Part shown: positions 53,479-63,231 of the stretch, piece by piece | Numbering within the stretch: position 1 is the stretch's first letter | How the letters are laid out: every line of letters starts with the position of its first letter | Source of the DNA: Aliarcobacter cibarius | Lineage (GTDB): Bacteria > Campylobacterota > Campylobacteria > Campylobacterales > Arcobacteraceae | Direction of reading: 5' to 3' | NCBI RefSeq assembly: GCF_013372265.1 | Contig: NZ_CP054051.1 | Location: forward strand, 1,376,587 to 1,440,586 | Length of the DNA: 64,000 nucleotides | The notes under the pieces: model-generated | The model's input: only the letters and a program-made list of their open reading frames with translations | Database searches by the model: none | What the model was told of the DNA's origin: nothing | Translations under genes and position numbers: made by a program

Positions 53479-54863
53479 TAAAACCACTCCGTTACTTTTT
53501 TAAATAATTTTCCAATTCCCTCTTTTTTCTTCTCTTTTACAAGATGAGTTAAATCCATTCCACCACTCTCTTTTATTTGATAAGAGTCTGTTTTTTGCTC
53601 CATAACTTTGTTAGCCATATTTTGCATATTAATAATATCCATAGCTCTTTCTTTTTGAATAGGTCTAACTAATTTCTTACTTGAATCTAATTGATAACTT
53701 CTATTTTTTCCTAAAGAATATTCTAAAAGTCCAACTATTGTAGACATATATGCTTCGTCAAAATTTACATCAAAACTATTTATTATTGGTTTTGGAGCAG
53801 AAACACTAATAGGAATTCCTTCAAAAACTTTTCTAGCTAAATCTTTTATTCCATCAAGATACGTCATTCCTCCAGTTAGTACTATTCCTGAACCTGTACT
53901 ATCTAAAAGTGCATTCTTTTTTAACTTCTTTTTAACTAACACTAAAACTTCTTCAACTCTAGCGTGAATTATTGTTTGAATAGAATCTAACCCTATTTCT
54001 GATGTACTGTTTTCATCACCAATTCTAGGAGTTTTAACTTTTCTATCTTCTAATTCATTATTTTCAGAATAATTTTTTATTAAAGAGCCATACTCTAATT
54101 TTATATTTTCAGCTGCACTTGGTGGTGTATGAAGCATAATAGATAAATCTGTCGTAATATGATTTGAACCAACAGGAATAAATCCATTATAAACTATAGA
54201 ATTCCCTTTAAAATATACAAACTCAGTTGCTGTTGAACCTAAATTTACTACTACTGCTCCAAATTTCTTTTGTTGTTCATCTAAAACCGCTAATGCTGAA
54301 GCATAAGAATCCAAAACAAATTTTACATTATCAATACCAGAAGTTTTTAAAGCTGATTTTATATTTGTTAAAGCTGTTCTTTTTGACATTACAATATTTA
54401 CTGAAACTTCTAATCTTGTTCCATTCATATTTAATGGATTATCAACCTCTACACTATCATCTACTTTAAAAAACATAGGAATTACATGAACAACTTCATA
54501 ATCTGGAACTATTGTTGCATTATAAAGTGCCATTTGCATAACTTGATTAATTTCTGTTTCAGAGATAAGACCATTTGGAACATTTACAGAACCTGTACTT
54601 CTATGACTTTTTGAATAAGCTCCTGAAACAGAAACTACAGTCGTATCTACTTGTTCATTTGTTGATTTTTTTGCCATATCAACAGCATCTTTTATAGATT
54701 TAGAGGCATCTTCAATATTTATTATTAAACCTTTATTTATACCATTACTAACTTGAATTCCTGTACCTAAGATACTTATATTATTTTCATTATCATGTTT
54801 TGCAATAACAGTAGTAATAGCAGAAGAGCCTAAATCAATCGCTAAAATATTATTCAATGTCAC
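53478..54863 (-). CDS. ftsA: Cell division protein FtsA
   Basis: Actin-like membrane anchor of FtsZ. ILAIDLGSSAITTVIA is the phosphate-1 loop, VVNLGSTATEFVYF phosphate-2 and GIVLTGGMTYLDG the adenosine motif. The last residues (IGKLFKKVTEWF) form the amphipathic membrane helix. 461 residues. It overlaps ftsZ by one base and the isomerase gene by 4 nt (ATGA-type), giving one transcript. Confidence 0.94.
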   Translation of the reverse strand: MTLNNILAIDLGSSAITTVIAKHDNENNISILGTGIQVSNGINKGLIINIEDASKSIKDAVDMAKKSTNEQVDTTVVSVSGAYSKSHRSTGSVNVPNGLISETEINQVMQMALYNATIVPDYEVVHVIPMFFKVDDSVEVDNPLNMNGTRLEVSVNIVMSKRTALTNIKSALKTSGIDNVKFVLDSYASALAVLDEQQKKFGAVVVNLGSTATEFVYFKGNSIVYNGFIPVGSNHITTDLSIMLHTPPSAAENIKLEYGSLIKNYSENNELEDRKVKTPRIGDENSTSEIGLDSIQTIIHARVEEVLVLVKKKLKKNALLDSTGSGIVLTGGMTYLDGIKDLARKVFEGIPISVSAPKPIINSFDVNFDEAYMSTIVGLLEYSLGKNRSYQLDSSKKLVRPIQKERAMDIINMQNMANKVMEQKTDSYQIKESGGMDLTHLVKEKKKEGIGKLFKKVTEWF

Positions 54864-56323
54864 TCCTTTGTTTGTATTGATGTTTTAATTGGATAAATTG
54901 TTTCTAATTTTTTTAATAAATTGTTTATTAAATCACCTTCTTGAACTTGAATCACAGCATTCTTAACTAATTCATCTTTAGACTTGTCATAAGTAGCCAT
55001 TTTAGAATTATTTATTCTATATAAAACTGCTTTATCATCAAGTCTTATAACACCTTCTTTTTTAGTTGATGAAAATAATTGATTTAAGAAAGTTGCAGCT
55101 TCTTGCTGACCAAGATTAGGTATTTTAGAGATAGATTCTCTAGTAACATCATTAATATTGTCCCCCACAAATCCACTTAACATACTATTTGCTGTTTCAT
55201 CTAATTTTTTTGATTTTAATTCTCTTTGGAAATCTAAAGTAACTTTATCTTTTGCTTCTTCAAAACTAAGAGGAGCCGAAGGTTTTTTATTTACTAATTT
55301 AACTATATAGTAATTTTTATTTTCAAAAAATGGTTTAACAACTTCACCATTTTTAACTTCATCTATTTTCTCAATATTTTCAGCTACAAAAGGAAGTTTA
55401 GATTGTGCAAAACTCTCAGATTTGTCAAATTTTTCTTCATCTTTTTTAAGTTTTAAGAATAAGCTCAAAGCTTCTTTTTTTGTGAATTTTTCATCTAAAT
55501 CTGCAATTACTTGTTCTTTTGCTTCTTCAAAAGTTTTTATTCTTCCATCTTCAAATTTATAATCTGATTTAAATTTATCGTATTGTGTTTTAATTTCCTC
55601 TTCACTTGGGTTTGAGGAAATTAAAGGAATAGTTTTGATTTCTAAATCATAAACTATCTCACTCATATACTTACTTTTGTTAGCTTCATGATAAGATTTT
55701 ATCTCTTCGTCTTTCACATCTACTTTCATATCGTTTAAAGATAAAATTTTAATTGTAATATCATCTTGAATAAATAATAATTTACTAATATTTTCAATTT
55801 CATTTTGAGTAGGATTTAAAGTAAATAACTCTTGAGTTTTTTGAAGTAGAATAGAATTTTTTAAACTATCTTCAAAATCTTTTGGTGTTAATTTATTTTG
55901 ATTTAAAACGTTAACATATAAATCTTTATCAAATTTTCCATTTTTTTGGAAAACTTCATATTTTAAAAGTTCTCTTGCTACTTCTTCATCTGTTACAGTA
56001 AATCCAACAGAATCACCATAAGCCATAACAAGATTTTTTTCTAAAACTTTTTTAAATGCAATATCTTCTAATCTTAATTGTTGAGCTAACTCTTTAGAAA
56101 ACATAGGACCAAACATTCTTGAATATTCACCATAAAGATTTGAGTACTCTTGTTGATACTCTTCAACAGTCACTTCTTTATTACCAACTGTTGCTACAAC
56201 TCCACCTTTAGATCCATAATCATAAGACCCCCAACCTACAAATCCAGCTCCAACAAATGCTATTGTACTAATCCAAATAGTAATAACGAGCCATTTTTTA
56301 TGCCTTTGCATCCAAGTTATCAT
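54860..56323 (-). CDS. PpiD/SurA-type peptidyl-prolyl isomerase
   Basis: 487 residues: a short cytoplasmic N-terminus, one membrane helix (about 12-30, LVITIWISTIAFVGAGFVGW), a SurA-like chaperone domain (from about 40, VVATVGNKEVTVEEYQQEY) and a parvulin-like region with EAKDKVTLDFQ repeats. This is PpiD architecture, a periplasmic folding helper at the Sec exit. Prolyl isomerase activity is unsure because the parvulin core is divergent. It is first in the ppiD-like, ftsA, ftsZ transcript. Confidence 0.85.
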   Translation of the reverse strand: MITWMQRHKKWLVITIWISTIAFVGAGFVGWGSYDYGSKGGVVATVGNKEVTVEEYQQEYSNLYGEYSRMFGPMFSKELAQQLRLEDIAFKKVLEKNLVMAYGDSVGFTVTDEEVARELLKYEVFQKNGKFDKDLYVNVLNQNKLTPKDFEDSLKNSILLQKTQELFTLNPTQNEIENISKLLFIQDDITIKILSLNDMKVDVKDEEIKSYHEANKSKYMSEIVYDLEIKTIPLISSNPSEEEIKTQYDKFKSDYKFEDGRIKTFEEAKEQVIADLDEKFTKKEALSLFLKLKKDEEKFDKSESFAQSKLPFVAENIEKIDEVKNGEVVKPFFENKNYYIVKLVNKKPSAPLSFEEAKDKVTLDFQRELKSKKLDETANSMLSGFVGDNINDVTRESISKIPNLGQQEAATFLNQLFSSTKKEGVIRLDDKAVLYRINNSKMATYDKSKDELVKNAVIQVQEGDLINNLLKKLETIYPIKTSIQTKE

Positions 56324-56385
56324 AAAATCAAATCCTCTTTAAATTTTTTAGAGGATATGTTACAAAAATATTGCTTTTATGTTAT

Positions 56386-58725
56386 TTAAATAGAAATATC
56401 TATAATATTGTTTGGATGTGCAATTTTAAAATTTTCATCATTTTTACTCAATAAATCGTTGATTATTGATTCTCTAATTGTAACCTCAATTTTTTTGCAA
56501 GCGCTTTTAAAAGCTTCTTCTTCTCCTACAATAAAACACATTCTTTTTGCTCTTGTAATTGCTGTATACAATAACTTTGTATTATGCATTATGTAGTGAG
56601 AAAATGTCATAGGAATAAGTGCATTTTCGTACTCCATTCCTTGAGTTTTATGAATTGTTAAACAATATGCTAAATTTAAAAGAGTATGAATATTATCAAA
56701 ATCATAAAAAACTACCATATCATCATTTGGATATAGTACTACACATTTTTGTTCATCAAAATCAAATTTTATTATCAATCCTAATTGACCATTATAAACT
56801 CTTCTTTCCATAAAATCACTAGAATTTGATTTATACATACTCATAGTTTGAGCTTTCATATTTTCATTTTTTATATGAATAACTTTATCTGTTAACTTAT
56901 ACTCAAAATCTTTTATTTTAAGACTTTTTGATTTTGTATGATTAAAAAGTCTTTGAAGTTCAACATTTAAATTTTCAACACCTAAAACTCCTCCTTTCAT
57001 AGGAGTAATTACTTGAAACAAAGTTAATGCTTTTCCAATATTTTTATCTTTTATAAAATCATAATAGTTTTGAATATAATCACTTGCTATATTTAAAATA
57101 TTATTTAAAATATATTCACTATTTTCACCTCTAATATTTGAAAACTCATTTTGACTTAGTGAATTTTTCATAGAATAATAGTTTGAAATTGAAACATCTA
57201 CAAATTTAAAATCTTCATAGTCTTCTTTGTAATTTGGAAGTTCACCTTTTCTAATATCATTTGCAATAGTTGCAATAGCTTGATTTTCATTTTGTCTATA
57301 AATTTTTGTAAGTTTACATATTGGAGCAAGCTCAAACTTTATACTATCAGCTAAAATATTCCCTGCCCCAATAGCAGGTAATTGTCCATCATCTCCAACT
57401 ATAATAAAAATTGTATCATCACTGATTTTTGAAATAATTTGATAAAAAGTTACTGAATTTACCATTGAAGCTTCATCTAAAAGTATTGCTTTATATGGAA
57501 AAAATTCTTTTTCTTTATGCTTTACAAGTAAACTTTGAATAGTACTTGATGAATAACCTGTTGTATCACTTATTCTTTGACTAGCAATTCCTGATAAAGC
57601 AATAGTTATAATATCATCATAGCTCATAATCTCTTCAAGAAGCTCTAAAATAGCCCTACTTGATGTTGATTTTCCTGTTCCTGCATAACCTATTAAGAAT
57701 AGTGTTTTTTCTCCAGAATTTATAAGTTCTACAGCTTTCTTTTGTTCGTCACTTAAAGAAAAACCTAAACTTTGTTGTTTTTTATTTAAATATTCTTCAA
57801 AATTTTCAATAATTTTTCTATTTTTATCATCTGCTCTTCTATTAAAAAAATCTAAAATTCTTTTCTCAGCAAAATATAACATAGATAAAGCAACTCTATT
57901 TTGGCTTGTTTGATAAATTTCTTCCTTCGCTAACATATTTGTTAAAATATTTTCATATAACATCTCTTCGTTTGAGAATCTCAAGCTTTCATCTAATAGC
58001 TTGTAAAGATGAAATTTATCTATTGAAGAGTTACCGTTGTTATCACAAAATTCTCTTAAAGTATAATTTATACATGCTCTTATTCTAAATTCTGATTTGG
58101 GATCTATTCCTAAAGCTTTTGCTATTTCATCTGCTCTTTTAAATCCTATCCCTTTTATATTTATCAAAATATATGGATTTTGTTTTATTTTTTCTATTAG
58201 ATTATCAACTTCACCGAAAGTTGAATATATTTTTGTGATTAAGTTTGATGTTACGCCAAATTTTCCCAAAAAAGCTCCAAGTTCTCTTAAATGTTTAAAA
58301 GAGTGCCAAGAAGATAAAATAGTTTTTAATTTCTTTTCTTTAATTCCTTTAAAATTTAAAAGTTCATTTGGATTATTTTCTAAGATTTCTATTAAACCTT
58401 CTTCACCATATTTTTCTAAAATCTCATTTGCAACTTTTTTTGTAAAACCTTTAACAATTTTAGTAAGAAAAAAGAATAGTTCATGCTCTTTTATTTGCAA
58501 AGTATCAAATTCAAATTGAACCCCATATTTGTTATGAGTTGTCCAATTTCCACTTAGAATTATCTCTTCACCAACTATTTTCTCAATATCAGCATCGAAA
58601 TATACTCCACAAATCTTTTGATTATTTTCTAAAACTGCAATAATGTATTTTGTTTCATCGTTTTTATAAAGAACTTTTTTCAAAGCACCTGTTAGATTGA
58701 ATTTTTTCTCACTAGTTTCCATCAT
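56386..58725 (-). CDS. RecD2-like ATP-dependent DNA helicase
   Basis: SF1B 5'-3' helicase of RecD2/TraA type. An N-terminal OB-like region starts FNLTGALKKVLYKNDETKYI; helix-hairpin-helix motifs include NPYILINIKGIGFKRADEIA. Walker A is GYAGTGKSTSS, motif II LLDEASMV, and the C-terminal UvrD-like end has AYCLTIHKTQGMEYENALI. The start at ATG 58723-58725 is used: upstream codons in this frame run over the neighbouring gene as low-complexity lysine. 779 residues. It overlaps the upstream gene by 14 nt. Confidence 0.88.
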   Translation of the reverse strand: MMETSEKKFNLTGALKKVLYKNDETKYIIAVLENNQKICGVYFDADIEKIVGEEIILSGNWTTHNKYGVQFEFDTLQIKEHELFFFLTKIVKGFTKKVANEILEKYGEEGLIEILENNPNELLNFKGIKEKKLKTILSSWHSFKHLRELGAFLGKFGVTSNLITKIYSTFGEVDNLIEKIKQNPYILINIKGIGFKRADEIAKALGIDPKSEFRIRACINYTLREFCDNNGNSSIDKFHLYKLLDESLRFSNEEMLYENILTNMLAKEEIYQTSQNRVALSMLYFAEKRILDFFNRRADDKNRKIIENFEEYLNKKQQSLGFSLSDEQKKAVELINSGEKTLFLIGYAGTGKSTSSRAILELLEEIMSYDDIITIALSGIASQRISDTTGYSSSTIQSLLVKHKEKEFFPYKAILLDEASMVNSVTFYQIISKISDDTIFIIVGDDGQLPAIGAGNILADSIKFELAPICKLTKIYRQNENQAIATIANDIRKGELPNYKEDYEDFKFVDVSISNYYSMKNSLSQNEFSNIRGENSEYILNNILNIASDYIQNYYDFIKDKNIGKALTLFQVITPMKGGVLGVENLNVELQRLFNHTKSKSLKIKDFEYKLTDKVIHIKNENMKAQTMSMYKSNSSDFMERRVYNGQLGLIIKFDFDEQKCVVLYPNDDMVVFYDFDNIHTLLNLAYCLTIHKTQGMEYENALIPMTFSHYIMHNTKLLYTAITRAKRMCFIVGEEEAFKSACKKIEVTIRESIINDLLSKNDENFKIAHPNNIIDISI

Positions 58726-59077
58726 AAAATCTATCTTTTTTGTGCTTGTCTTTTTTGTAAGTATTTTTATTTTTTTCTTTTTGAAGTAAATTTGCATCTT
58801 TTAACAAAGTTGCTCTTTCATCTACAAAATCATCACTTGGATTCTTTATAAAAGTAATTGTTTTATCAATAAAACTATTTAATCCAGTATAATAATCTGA
58901 ATACAAGTCTACTTTTTGAGTTTTACACATATCTTCATAATTTTTAGTTGTTCTTTTTATAAATAACTCTTTATTAAAATCTTCTAACTTTAACAAAGAA
59001 ATTGTTCTAGTCAAAAATTTCTCAACAACTCTTATATATCTAATTCTTAACTGTTTCTCATTTATATTAAAACTCAT
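58712..59077 (-). CDS. Protein of unknown function, basic C-terminus
   Basis: 121 residues, soluble, mostly helical (LRIRYIRVVEKFLTRTISLL, YSDYYTGLNSFIDKTITFIK), ending in a lysine-rich tail (EKNKNTYKKDKHKKDRFYDG). No motif was recognised. It overlaps the ArsC-like gene by 11 nt upstream and recD2 by 14 nt downstream, so it is a real member of a three-gene run, possibly involved with nucleic acids given the basic tail and helicase neighbour; this is weak inference. Confidence 0.65.
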   Translation of the reverse strand: MSFNINEKQLRIRYIRVVEKFLTRTISLLKLEDFNKELFIKRTTKNYEDMCKTQKVDLYSDYYTGLNSFIDKTITFIKNPSDDFVDERATLLKDANLLQKEKNKNTYKKDKHKKDRFYDGN

Positions 59078-59423
59078 TTATTATATCTTCTATCTTTTTT
59101 GGTGGTCTTGCTATATAAGCTTTTTCATTGCTTATTAAAATTGGTCTTTGAATTAATATTGGATTTTCTACCATAAAATTTAAAAGAATATTTTCATCTT
59201 CTACATTTTTAATATTTAAATCTATATATAGTTTTTCACTATCTCTAATAAGTTCTTTTACACTTATATTTAGCTTTTTTAAAACCTCTTTTATTTCATC
59301 TTTAGAAGGAGGATTTTCTAAATAATTTCTCACATCAAACTCTATACCGTTATCTTCCAAAAAACACTTTGCACTATTTGATTTTGAACAAGAGTTATTG
59401 TGCCAGATTATTATCTTCTTCAC
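59067..59423 (-). CDS. ArsC/Spx-family thioredoxin-like protein
   Basis: 118 residues. The N-terminal WHNNSCSKSNSAKCFLEDNG holds the single active-site Cys of glutaredoxin-dependent arsenate reductases (C-x-K-S rather than CxxC). QRPILISNEKAYIARPP near the end carries the conserved Arg pair. Family members reduce arsenate, but many epsilonproteobacterial copies have no ars operon, as here, so the biological substrate is uncertain. First gene of the run with the unknown protein and recD2. Confidence 0.82.
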   Translation of the reverse strand: MKKIIIWHNNSCSKSNSAKCFLEDNGIEFDVRNYLENPPSKDEIKEVLKKLNISVKELIRDSEKLYIDLNIKNVEDENILLNFMVENPILIQRPILISNEKAYIARPPKKIEDIINEF

Positions 59424-59494
59424 TTTCTTCCTTTATATTTTTTATTATAACTAAAAGTTTAAAATTCATCTAAAAATATTACAAATTGCAATAT

Positions 59495-60178
59495 TTATAT
59501 TTTATCATTTTCTAAAATTTTAAATTCACCATCTTTTAAATCATCAACTCTAAATCCAGCAAATTCTAACCTATGAAGTTTTATAACTTTATTTCCTGTA
59601 TATGCAAACATTCTTTTTACTTGATGGTATTTTCCTTCTACAATTTCAAGATGAACTAAATTAGAATTAATCTGTTTTAGAAAAGCTGGTTTTAAAGGTT
59701 TGTCTTCACCATTTAAAATAACTTCTCCACTAAAAAAAAGCTCTTTTTCATCACCTTTTAATGGATTTTGTAAAGTTACTTCATAAATTTTTTTAACATC
59801 TTTTTTCGGGCTTGTTAATTTATGATTTAATTCTCCATCATCTGTAAGTAAAATAGCACCTGTTGTATCAATATCAAGTCTTCCTATAGTTGAAATTTTT
59901 GGATTCCTATTTTGATATCTTAAAGGTAAAAGAGAATATATAAGCTTTCCTGCATCATTATGAGAACAAATATATCCACTTGGCTTATTTAAAATAATAA
60001 CTAATTTTTCAGCATCTAAAGGTTCACTATTTATCAAAACATCACAATGATTTACTTTTGTACTTGGATTAAAAACTCTTTCATTTTTTACTAAAACTGT
60101 ATTTAATCTTAAAAAAAGTCTTGCTTCACTTCTACTACAATATCCCAAACTCGATAAAAATGCATCTAATCTTTTCAT
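59495..60178 (-). CDS. RsuA/RluB-family pseudouridine synthase
   Basis: Starts MKRLDAFLSSLGYCSRSEAR, an S4 RNA-binding domain, then the catalytic IGRLDIDTTGAILLTDDGEL with the essential Asp and the GKYHQVKRMFAYTG motif. It converts a uridine in rRNA to pseudouridine. The ATG at 60176-60178 is favoured by family alignment and AAGGA upstream; the frame opens 39 nt earlier. Assignment to 16S (RsuA) or 23S (RluB/E) cannot be made here. Confidence 0.87.
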   Translation of the reverse strand: MKRLDAFLSSLGYCSRSEARLFLRLNTVLVKNERVFNPSTKVNHCDVLINSEPLDAEKLVIILNKPSGYICSHNDAGKLIYSLLPLRYQNRNPKISTIGRLDIDTTGAILLTDDGELNHKLTSPKKDVKKIYEVTLQNPLKGDEKELFFSGEVILNGEDKPLKPAFLKQINSNLVHLEIVEGKYHQVKRMFAYTGNKVIKLHRLEFAGFRVDDLKDGEFKILENDKI

Positions 60179-60311
60179 AAATATTCTAATCCTTTTTAAA
60201 AGTTTGGATATTAACATATTTAAAATAGCAAAGTGCTAAGAAATGAGTATCAGTTACTCCTAATATATTAAATTTGTATAAAAATTTCAAAAGCATAAAT
60301 ACTATTTTTAT

Positions 60312-60605
60312 TTAGTTTATACCGAACACTTTAAGCATTACATATTTTGAAACACTTAGTGATGATTGTTTTGCTCTTTTAGTAATTTCATCTTTTTGTT
60401 CTTTTGTAAGGTAAACTATAATTTGTTCATGTTTTAATTCATCATCATTTAGTTTTGGTCTACCTTTAGGGTTTAGAACTTTTTTTGTTTGCCCTCTTCC
60501 TGAATTTACAAATTCATCTAATTCATTTACATTATTTTGAGTATTTTGATCTTCTACAAATGCAAATGATTTTTGTTTATTTTTATTAAAAATAGATTCT
60601 TTCAT
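60312..60605 (-). CDS. Small DNA-binding-type protein of a ParA cassette
   Basis: 97 residues: a disordered N-terminal half (NKQKSFAFVEDQNTQNNVNE) with GRPKL, then a ribbon-helix-helix-like C-terminus (EQIIVYLTKEQKDEITKRAK and SLSVSKYVMLKVFG). This is the usual centromere-binding partner design of plasmid type Ib partition systems. It is 67 nt downstream of parA, and a 26-bp inverted-repeat copy lies in that gap. Likely binds that site and represses the cassette. Confidence 0.72.
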   Translation of the reverse strand: MKESIFNKNKQKSFAFVEDQNTQNNVNELDEFVNSGRGQTKKVLNPKGRPKLNDDELKHEQIIVYLTKEQKDEITKRAKQSSLSVSKYVMLKVFGIN

Positions 60606-60641
60606 TATATAACCTTTATTAATTGTTATTTATTATTATTT

Positions 60642-60667
60642 TAATATTAATCTAATAGTATATTAAT
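60642..60667. promoter_or_regulatory. 26-bp site in the parA-small gene gap (copy 1)
   Basis: Lies between parA and the small gene. Its reverse complement matches 61383-61408 at 25 of 26 positions, so the parA gene is flanked by an inverted pair. Candidate partition site or operator. The core is CTAATAGTA. Confidence 0.55.
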
Positions 60668-60672
60668 GGTTA

Positions 60673-61335
60673 TTAGTTATTAACATACTCAACTAATTCA
60701 TCAAAGAAGTTATTAAAGTCTTGGTAAGCTTTAGACTTTTCATCAAGGAATTCTAAGATACCTAAGCCATTTGAAAAAGAGTTTTTATATGCTTCTCTTT
60801 CAAATATTACACTTTCACAAAGTTTTATATCTTCAAGGTCTTTATCTTTAATATATTGTTTTAAATCTTCTATTTTTTTAGTTAAGAAAGGATTTGGGCT
60901 AGCTTTAGAAATAGTTATAAGTGCTTTAGCATTTGGGTTAAATACTTTAGCTTGATTAAAAAGGTTTATCATTTTATTTAAAACAGCAATATCTAAATCA
61001 CTAGGTAATGTAGGAATAATAATTAGATCACTAATAGCTAATGCTTGTCTCATCTCTTCACTATCTCTTCCACCTGTATCAATTACGATTGAAGAGTATT
61101 TATTTTGCAAGCTTTTTACTTCTTTTCCTAAACTACTTCCAAATTTAGAAACAGTATTAAAAATAAGATCAATATTTTCATTAGCTCTAATATTAGTAAA
61201 TACTTCAATACTTCTTTGAGGATCTGCATCAATTAGCAAAGTATCTTCTTTTAAAAGTCCGAGTTTTACTGCAATATTTAAGGCTATTGTAGTTTTACCA
61301 CTACCACCTTTTTCATTACAAACTGAAATTATCAT
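60673..61335 (-). CDS. ParA-family partition ATPase
   Basis: 220 residues. The deviant Walker A is VCNEKGGSGKTTIALNIA, Walker A-prime/B parts are LLIDADPQ and IVIDTGGRD, and there is no N-terminal helix-turn-helix, so this is the short ParA type (Ib) found on plasmids. These ATPases segregate DNA or position cellular cargo with a partner. Partner and site are adjacent. Location among chromosomal core genes suggests a captured plasmid cassette or a cargo-positioning role. Confidence 0.85.
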   Translation of the reverse strand: MIISVCNEKGGSGKTTIALNIAVKLGLLKEDTLLIDADPQRSIEVFTNIRANENIDLIFNTVSKFGSSLGKEVKSLQNKYSSIVIDTGGRDSEEMRQALAISDLIIIPTLPSDLDIAVLNKMINLFNQAKVFNPNAKALITISKASPNPFLTKKIEDLKQYIKDKDLEDIKLCESVIFEREAYKNSFSNGLGILEFLDEKSKAYQDFNNFFDELVEYVNN

Positions 61336-61382
61336 TATTAATTCCTTAAGTTATTTATATAGATAATTATATATAAAATAAT

Positions 61383-61408
61383 ATTAATTTACTATTAGAT
61401 TAATATTA
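61383..61408. promoter_or_regulatory. 26-bp site upstream of parA (copy 2)
   Basis: Complementary to 60642-60667 with one mismatch. It sits about 50 bases before the parA start in very AT-rich DNA. The wider block 61369-61398 resembles 41051-41080 in the tRNA-Glu island at 27 of 30 positions. Candidate operator or partition site. Confidence 0.55.
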
Positions 61409-61505
61409 TATTAAAAATATAATAATTATAAAAAGTTATTATGAATTATTTAAATTAGGAATTTGTTATAACTTTATTTAACATATTTTTAACTAAAATT
61501 CTAAA

Positions 61506-62174
61506 ATGAAATTATTAGATAAAAAAGAAAAAATTTGGCTTTTAGATGAGGAAGATTTTTCATTTCCTTCTTTAAAGCAAATGAATAACGATTTGGTTGC
61601 TATTGGCGGTGATTTTCATCCTCAAAGATTAATTAATGCTTATGAAAATGGACTTTTCCCTTGGTTTATAGATGATTATGGTTACATAAATTGGTATAGT
61701 CCAAATAAACGAATGGTTTTGAAGCCTGAAAATATGAGAGTATCAAAAAGTCTTAGAAAATCTATTACAAACAAAGGCTTTGTTGTAAAATCAAACACAA
61801 ATTTTCTTGAAATTATAAAAAACTGTTCAAGTATAAAAAGAAAACATGAAGATAATACATGGATAAGTGATGAATTTATTTATGCATATACACAACTACA
61901 TGATTTAGAAATTGCAAATAGTATAGAAGTTTATTTAGATAATGAGCTTGTTGGAGGACTTTATGGGCTTGTAATTGGCAATATATTTTGTGGGGAGAGT
62001 ATGTTTGCAAAAGTAACAGATGCTTCAAAAGTTGCTTTTTATCATTTGTGTCAATGGGCAAAAGAAAATGAAATCGAGCTTATTGATTGTCAAGTATACA
62101 ATGACCATTTAGCAAGTTTAGGAGCAACTGAAATAAGTAGAGTTGAGTATTTTAAGATATTGGGTATAAATTAA
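61506..62174 (+). CDS. aat: Leucyl/phenylalanyl-tRNA--protein transferase
   Basis: Transfers Leu or Phe to the N-terminus of proteins for N-end-rule degradation. The family signature GLFPWFIDDYGYINWYSPNK near residues 50-70, and GGLYGLVIGNIFCGESMFAK are present. 222 residues is normal. It ends convergently with rlmF, sharing 4 nt. Confidence 0.94.
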   Translation: MKLLDKKEKIWLLDEEDFSFPSLKQMNNDLVAIGGDFHPQRLINAYENGLFPWFIDDYGYINWYSPNKRMVLKPENMRVSKSLRKSITNKGFVVKSNTNFLEIIKNCSSIKRKHEDNTWISDEFIYAYTQLHDLEIANSIEVYLDNELVGGLYGLVIGNIFCGESMFAKVTDASKVAFYHLCQWAKENEIELIDCQVYNDHLASLGATEISRVEYFKILGIN

Positions 62175-63112
62175 CTTACCCAATTCTTAGCCCAAGTTTT
62201 TTGCTCATCCTTTGATAAAAAGGTCCAAGCTACTATTCTACTTATTTTTTGACCATGTGCCATTTCTATTGTTTTAACTTCAACTGCTTTTATATCTTTT
62301 AATGATTTATAAATAAAAGGTAGATTCTCTTTTTTTGATACAAGAGTTGTAAACCATAAACAGTTTTTTGGAAACTTCAAACTCTCTTTTATCATATTCT
62401 TAATAAATGCTATTTCTCCACCTTCACACCAAAGTTCATTATTTTTTCCACCAAAATTTAAAGCACTTTTTGTATTTTTTTGTTTTGTAAGATTTTGAAC
62501 TTTTCTTTTATTTCCAGCTAATGCTTCGTCTAATGATTTATGAAATGGTGGATTACATAAAGTAAAATCATATTTTTCATCTTTATTTATAATATTTACA
62601 AAAATATTTGAAGAATTTTCTTGCTGTTTTACTATAATATTTTCTTTTAAAATTTCATTTGAATTTATGATATTTTGAACTGATTGAATAGAAACTTTTT
62701 CTATATCACTTCCTAAAAACTTCCAACCATAAACACTAACTCCAATGATAGGATAAATACAATTTGCTCCAATTCCAACATCTAAACCTTTAATAGTTTT
62801 TCCTCTAGGAACTTTTTCGTCATTACAAGAAGCTAATAAATCAGCAATATGATGAATATAATCAGCTCGTCCAGGAATTGGAGGACATAAATATCCCTTT
62901 GGAATTTCCCAATTTTTAATTCCATAAAAATGCGATAACAAAGCTTTATTTAGTGCAATAACAGCATTAGAATTTGCAAAATCTATTGATAAATCACCAT
63001 ATTTATTTGGTTTCACAAACTCTTTCAGGTCATTTTGAGATTTTATTAAAGTAGAAAAATCATACCTATCGTTATGAAAATTTCTTGGATGTAATGTTTT
63101 TGTAGTTGACAT
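62171..63112 (-). CDS. rlmF: 23S rRNA (adenine1618-N6)-methyltransferase
   Basis: 313 residues. Family start LHPRNFHNDRYDFSTLIKS, the SAM site GLDVGIGANCIYPIIG, the catalytic N6-adenine motif CNPPFHKS and NELWCEGGEIAFIKNMI are all characteristic. Methylates A1618 of 23S rRNA. Overlaps aat at the convergent 3' ends. Confidence 0.93.
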   Translation of the reverse strand: MSTTKTLHPRNFHNDRYDFSTLIKSQNDLKEFVKPNKYGDLSIDFANSNAVIALNKALLSHFYGIKNWEIPKGYLCPPIPGRADYIHHIADLLASCNDEKVPRGKTIKGLDVGIGANCIYPIIGVSVYGWKFLGSDIEKVSIQSVQNIINSNEILKENIIVKQQENSSNIFVNIINKDEKYDFTLCNPPFHKSLDEALAGNKRKVQNLTKQKNTKSALNFGGKNNELWCEGGEIAFIKNMIKESLKFPKNCLWFTTLVSKKENLPFIYKSLKDIKAVEVKTIEMAHGQKISRIVAWTFLSKDEQKTWAKNWVS

Positions 63113-63231
63113 ATCTCTTCTTTTTGTAATTTTATCCTATTGATAATGAAAACTGTATTATTCATTTTCTAAGTATTTGGTACTTTTTATTTTAATAGTG
63201 TAATATTTCTAATCAAAAGTAAGGAGAATAT

